A model generated the notes under the pieces. The model did no database searches. It had not been told where the DNA came from and was given only the letters and a program-made list of their open reading frames with translations. A program made the translations under genes and the position numbers. A stretch of 64,000 nt of DNA, taken from positions 496,001-560,000 of the forward strand of contig NZ_NHOT01000003.1 in assembly GCF_002197755.1 (NCBI RefSeq), given 5' to 3'. Position 1 is the stretch's first letter, and the number at the start of each line of letters is the position of its first letter. Of the stretch, positions 60,203 through 64,000 are shown one piece after another. Origin of the DNA: Pedobacter sp. AJM. Its GTDB lineage: Bacteria > Bacteroidota > Bacteroidia > Sphingobacteriales > Sphingobacteriaceae.

Positions 60203-61750
60203 ATGAATAAAAAACTACTCTTACCTACTTTACTCCTGTTTACCTCTTCTTTTGCTTTTGCGCAAGACAAAAAAGTGATCGATAAGATTGTAAAAGAGGT
60301 AAATGAAAACTCACAATTAGAAAAACTTGCTCATGAACTTTTAGATGTTGTTGGACCACGTTTAGTCGGGTCTCCACAAATGAAGCAAGCCAACGACTGG
60401 GCAGTAAAAAAATACAGCGACTGGGGCATCTCTGCAAAGAACGAAAAATGGGGTGAATGGGCTGGCTGGGAACGCGGCATTACGCATATTGATATGGTAA
60501 GCCCAAGGTTGAGAACACTGGAAGGAACGCAATTGGCCTGGAGTCCTTCAACAAATGGACAAGCGATTAATGCTGAAGCAATTATTCTTCCTGCGATCAC
60601 CGATTCGGTGGCCTTCCAAAAATGGCTGCCAAGCGTTAAAGGTAAAATTGTGTTAATTTCGATGAACCAACTTTCAGGCAGGCCTGAAAAAAATTGGGAA
60701 GAATTTGCTACCAAAGACTTGTTTGATAAGTTTAAAAAAGAAAAAACCGAAGCATTGAAATCCTGGACGGCCAGTATGGCAAAAACAGGTTACAATACCA
60801 AAACACTTCCCGTAGCTTTGGAAAATGCTGGAGCAGTGGCTGTGATCATCAATAACTGGTCGCAGGGTTTTGGTGTAGATAAGATCTTTGCTGCCAATAC
60901 TACAAAAGTACCCACTTTAGATTTATCCGTGGAAGATTACGGATTGGTTTATCGTTTGGCTTTAAGCGGTAATAAGCCAATGCTTAAAATAGAATCTGAA
61001 TCGAAAAAATTAGGTACTGTACCAACCTTTAATACGATTGCTGAAATCAAAGGAAAGCAGAAACCAAAAGAATATGTGATGTTATCTGCACATTTTGATT
61101 CCTGGGATGGGGCAAGCGGCGCAACAGATAATGGTTCAGGAACCATCATGATGATGGAAGCTATGCGTATTCTGAAAAAGTTTTATCCTAACCCAAAACG
61201 CACGATTTTAGTTGGACATTGGGGAAGTGAAGAACAAGGATTAAATGGTTCCAGGGCTTTTGTTGAAGATCATCCGGAAATTGTTAACAATCTCCAGGCT
61301 TTATTTAACCAGGATAACGGAACAGGCAGGGTAGTCAATATTGGCGGCCAGGGATTTGCCAAATCCAAAGATTACATCACCCGTTGGCTAAATGCAGTAC
61401 CGGATACCATTAAAAATCAGATCAAAACCAGTTTCCCTGGCATGCCTGGTGCGGGCGGATCAGACTTTGCCTCTTTCGTGGCGGCAGGTGCTTTGGGTTA
61501 TTCATTAAGTTCTACCAGTTGGGATTACGGAACCTATACCTGGCACACCAATCGTGATAGCTACGATAAGTTAGTTTTCGATGAAATTCGAAGCAATGTC
61601 ATTTTAGCAGCAATTATGGTTTACATGGCTTGTGAAGATGCTGAAAAGACATCAACAGAAAAAGCGACAGATTTACCGGTGAATGAACGTACCGGAAAAC
61701 CTGCCACTTGGCCGGAACAAAGAAAAGCAACCAGAAAAGGTGGATTATAG
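60203..61750 (+). CDS. M28 family peptidase with PA-like insert, exported
   Basis: A 515-residue protein with signal peptide MNKKLLLPTLLLFTSSFAFA cleaved before QDKK. The layout is propeptide-like N-terminus, PA (protease-associated) insert at about 120-260 (AINAEAIILPAITDSVAFQK, VAVIINNWSQGFGVDKIF), and M28 catalytic domain: LSAHFDSWDGASGATDNGSG (H, D), GHWGSEEQGLNGSRAF (E, E), FNQDNGTGRVVNI (D) and WHTNRDSYDKL (H). This matches carboxypeptidase Q/Pgcp-like M28 enzymes. It should trim peptides in the periplasm. It ends in a strong terminator. Confidence 0.9.
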   Translation: MNKKLLLPTLLLFTSSFAFAQDKKVIDKIVKEVNENSQLEKLAHELLDVVGPRLVGSPQMKQANDWAVKKYSDWGISAKNEKWGEWAGWERGITHIDMVSPRLRTLEGTQLAWSPSTNGQAINAEAIILPAITDSVAFQKWLPSVKGKIVLISMNQLSGRPEKNWEEFATKDLFDKFKKEKTEALKSWTASMAKTGYNTKTLPVALENAGAVAVIINNWSQGFGVDKIFAANTTKVPTLDLSVEDYGLVYRLALSGNKPMLKIESESKKLGTVPTFNTIAEIKGKQKPKEYVMLSAHFDSWDGASGATDNGSGTIMMMEAMRILKKFYPNPKRTILVGHWGSEEQGLNGSRAFVEDHPEIVNNLQALFNQDNGTGRVVNIGGQGFAKSKDYITRWLNAVPDTIKNQIKTSFPGMPGAGGSDFASFVAAGALGYSLSSTSWDYGTYTWHTNRDSYDKLVFDEIRSNVILAAIMVYMACEDAEKTSTEKATDLPVNERTGKPATWPEQRKATRKGGL

Positions 61751-61772
61751 ATCATGACTAAACCTAAATAAG

Positions 61773-61807
61773 AAATGAGCATCTGTAAACAGATGCTCAT
61801 TTTTTTA
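61773..61807 (+). terminator. Terminator of the M28 gene
   Basis: A 13-bp stem AAATGAGCATCTG / CAGATGCTCATTT with loop TAAA is followed by T. Confidence 0.88.
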
Positions 61808-61923
61808 TGCATCAGATTTTAGATTTAATGTATTATTTATCATAAACAAACATCTTGAACCTATTTTTTTAATTTGTCTTGTTAGAAGACTATTTCTTGT
61901 TTCGCAACGAGGTTAAGAGGTGT

Positions 61924-62028
61924 CGTCATTGCGAACTGTAGGGTTGGGTCAAGCGATGGAGTGAAGCAATCTCTCTAAAAAGAATATATACTTAAAAGAT
62001 TGCTTTGTCGTACCTCCTCGCAATGACG
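61924..62028. repeat. REP-like palindromic element, copy 2
   Basis: The outer arms CGTCATTGCGA (61924-61934) and TCGCAATGACG (62018-62028) pair exactly, as do inner AAGCAATCT (61964-61972) and AGATTGCTT (61997-62005). It shares GTCATTGCGA and GAAGCAATC words with the element at 56555. The left middle arm is longer than the right, as if partly replaced. It lies between the M28 terminator and the cydB stop. Confidence 0.85.
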
Positions 62029-62040
62029 AATTTCTGATGG

Positions 62041-63045
62041 TTATTCCTCTTTCTTTTTGAACTTATAAAATAAATACCCTAAGAAAGGCAAGATCAAGAT
62101 ACTACCCAATAGCAAAGCCAAACCTAAACTATAAATGGTTTTCTGCGGACCTATCGTCTCAAAGAGCGAAATCGCATCTCCGTTCTTTAATCGGATAAAA
62201 TTAGGAAAGTGCGCATAACTGATGGCTACCAGAATCATGGTTACCTGAAAACCTGCCAGAACACGTAAAATCTGTGTTTTACCTTTAATTAAAAGGTACC
62301 ACAATAAAACCAATGATAAACTGGCCAGAATAATTGCCGTTAAACCAACCGGATTTTTAAAAACCCAATCCATAAGCGGAATTTTATCCAGCTGTGCTGC
62401 TATAAAAACCATTGCTCCAAATATAACTGCAGCAATGTTCATGTATTCGGCCTTCTGAATAAAGCGACGCTGATCGTGTACGTCTTCCGTTTCACCAATA
62501 AGGTAGATGGCGGCCAGAAATCCACACAAAGCCACTGTAAAAAGACCAACAGAAACCGAAAACCAATTTAGCCAGCTCCAGATATAGGCTGAAAGAAAAT
62601 CATTTGCTTCGGTATCAATATGTCCGGATATGACACTGCCCGCAATGATCCCCAAAAATAAGGGAGTTATAAAACTGGAATACCTGAAAATTCGATTGTA
62701 AAGCCATTGCATATCATCTTTTATGGCATCATAATGCCTGAAAACGAAAGCTGTTCCACGGGCAATAATGCCAATAAGCATAATGAGTAAAGGGATATGC
62801 AGGTAAACCGACATCGTGGTGTAGATGTGCGGAAAGCCAACAAACAAAATCACAATGGCTATAATCAGCCACATGTGATTGGCTTCCCAAACCGGACCAA
62901 TGGCTTGATACATGGTTTTACGGGTTCTGCTTCTGTTTTTTGTAGAAGTAAACAGCTCAATAATTCCCGCGCCAAAATCCGCTCCTCCAAGTAAAAAGTA
63001 TAAAAGTATGCCCAAACATAAAAAGGTAATTACAACATATTCCAT
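62041..63045 (-). CDS. cydB: Cytochrome bd oxidase subunit II
   Basis: A 334-residue protein with about eight to nine transmembrane helices. It starts MEYVVITFLCLGILLYFLLG and then GADFGAGIIELF, the CydB signature; GPVWEANHMWLIIAIVILFV (W-E-x-N-x-x-W) is its quinol/haem-supporting motif, and FRHYDAIKD is the next conserved loop. With CydA it makes a high-affinity oxidase that reduces oxygen using quinol. Its ATG is 3 nt after the cydA stop, so both are in one operon transcribed leftward. Confidence 0.92.
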   Translation of the reverse strand: MEYVVITFLCLGILLYFLLGGADFGAGIIELFTSTKNRSRTRKTMYQAIGPVWEANHMWLIIAIVILFVGFPHIYTTMSVYLHIPLLIMLIGIIARGTAFVFRHYDAIKDDMQWLYNRIFRYSSFITPLFLGIIAGSVISGHIDTEANDFLSAYIWSWLNWFSVSVGLFTVALCGFLAAIYLIGETEDVHDQRRFIQKAEYMNIAAVIFGAMVFIAAQLDKIPLMDWVFKNPVGLTAIILASLSLVLLWYLLIKGKTQILRVLAGFQVTMILVAISYAHFPNFIRLKNGDAISLFETIGPQKTIYSLGLALLLGSILILPFLGYLFYKFKKKEE

Positions 63046-63048
63046 AAT

Positions 63049-64000
63049 TTAATGATTAGGGGTTTCGGATATAGGATTGTTGTATAACACCGGAACCATT
63101 TTAATCTGCCGGTAAAGCAGAAAGGTTACAATAACACTCAGAGAGAAATAAATCGCTGAAAAGATGTAAAATGAATAAGCAATTCCCGGCATTGGCGTTA
63201 CGGCATCTTTGGTACGCATAATGCCATAAATAATCCAGGGTTGACGCCCCACTTCTGTCACTATCCAGCCGGCTTCCAGCGCTACATAACCTAAAGGAAT
63301 AGCAAGCACAAACAATTTAAGCAACCAGCGCTTCTCTAAAAGTGCTTTCTTTCTAATGAGATGAATAAAATATACAAGTGAAATTAAGGCCAGCAAGGTT
63401 CCTATTCCAACCATGATTTGAAAAGCATAATGCGTAACAGCGACTGGTGGTTGCTGATCTTTAGGTATTTGATCAAGGCCCTTTACTTCGGCCTTAAAAT
63501 CACCGTGAGCCAGGAAACTCAAAGCACCCGGGATTTTAATCGCACCCTTTACAGTTTGGTCTTTTTCATTTACAATCCCCCCTATTAATAATGGAGCAGG
63601 CTTTTCGGTTTTATATAGCGCTTCCATGGCAGCAAGCTTTGCCGGTTGCCGTTTAGCTACATCTTTAGCAGAAATATCACCACTTAAGGGCTGTAACAAT
63701 GCACCGATGCACGCAAACACTGCAGCAATCTTAAACGCCTGCAAATGAAAGTGCTTATTTTGATTTCTTAAAATCATCAAAGCATGAACACCTGCTACAG
63801 CAAAACCAGTAGCCGTAAATGCAGCCAGACACATATGCAAAGCCTGTGAAAACCAGGCCTTATTAAACATGGCCTGAATAGGATCAACATGGAGGTATTG
63901 ACCATTTACAAAATCAAAGCCCGCCGGACTATTCATCCAGGAATTGGCCGCCACAACCAGAATTCCGGATGCCAATCCACTCACGCCTACCACCATTCCG
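63049..64000 (-). CDS. cydA: Cytochrome bd oxidase subunit I (partial)
   Basis: The C-terminal 317 residues or so of CydA; the gene enters from the right edge. Visible motifs are SGILVVAANSWMNSPAGFDF (matching the G-x-x-V-x-x-N-x-W-M-x-x-P-x-G helix), FSQALHMCLAAFTATGFAVA (a helix with conserved His), and VTEVGRQPWIIYGIMRTKDA, the GRQPW motif. The Q-loop region is short (ISAKDVAKRQPAKLAAMEAL), typical of the short-Q-loop class. It binds quinol and haems b558, b595 and d. The missing part holds the first helices and haem ligands. Confidence 0.92.
   Translation of the reverse strand, partial: GMVVGVSGLASGILVVAANSWMNSPAGFDFVNGQYLHVDPIQAMFNKAWFSQALHMCLAAFTATGFAVAGVHALMILRNQNKHFHLQAFKIAAVFACIGALLQPLSGDISAKDVAKRQPAKLAAMEALYKTEKPAPLLIGGIVNEKDQTVKGAIKIPGALSFLAHGDFKAEVKGLDQIPKDQQPPVAVTHYAFQIMVGIGTLLALISLVYFIHLIRKKALLEKRWLLKLFVLAIPLGYVALEAGWIVTEVGRQPWIIYGIMRTKDAVTPMPGIAYSFYIFSAIYFSLSVIVTFLLYRQIKMVPVLYNNPISETPNH

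Overview
The window looks like a chromosome segment of a Bacteroidota bacterium, most likely family Sphingobacteriaceae (Pedobacter-like). Supporting signs: low GC; promoters of the TAnnTTTG type instead of sigma-70 boxes; a fused SecDF; a C-terminal type IX secretion sorting domain on a secreted esterase; many lipoproteins with short signal peptides; ECF sigma genes followed by membrane/beta-barrel partners; and pyrimidine-rich intergenic repeats. Genus is an inference; no rRNA or tRNA gene was seen.

Layout. 1-6976: envelope and secreted proteins (partial S9 peptidase, tandem polysaccharide deacetylase lipoproteins, RsiV-like lipoprotein, GreA/GreB-like protein, nitroreductase, 21-residue repeat protein). 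7120-12725: ABC-F ATPase, secreted proteins, an ECF sigma factor overlapping its presumed membrane partner. 12753-23168: SlyD-type isomerase with a DUF255 protein, a decayed DUF1016 gene, dipeptide epimerase, GH25 lysozyme, methyltransferase-like protein divergent from an MFS carrier, GH43 enzyme and M20 dipeptidase. 23377-33146: sorted SGNH hydrolase, DUF493, UvrD/PcrA helicase, aldo/keto reductase, SMC. 33277-40021: VapBC-like toxin-antitoxin pair, M28 peptidase, RsmG with a glycosyltransferase, and a tgt-lptG-EamA operon. 40022-41402 is a 1.4 kb AT-rich gene-free stretch before a 934-residue metallopeptidase/propeller/barrel protein. 44211-50667: pirin, MetZ-like sulfhydrylase, OsmC, IspE, and thyA and folA separated by a YafQ-type toxin-antitoxin pair. 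51097-64000: SecDF, NDH-2, HMG-CoA lyase, aldolase divergent from accD, M28 peptidase, and the cydAB oxidase (cydA runs off the end).

Most genes are housekeeping or envelope functions. Functional groupings visible from the order: thymidylate/folate (thyA, folA), lipopolysaccharide export with tRNA queuosine (lptG, tgt), glycolysis opposite fatty-acid synthesis (fba, accD), and aerobic respiration (ndh-2, cydAB).

No complete new defence or biosynthetic system is evident. The best leads are local: an ABC-F ATPase with one degenerate composite ATP site, a Tgt without its zinc cysteines, a toxin-antitoxin pair wedged between thyA and folA, a duplicated operator-like motif between fba and accD, a 21-residue tandem-repeat exported protein, a DUF1016 gene caught in decay by one stop codon, and several families of dispersed intergenic repeats.
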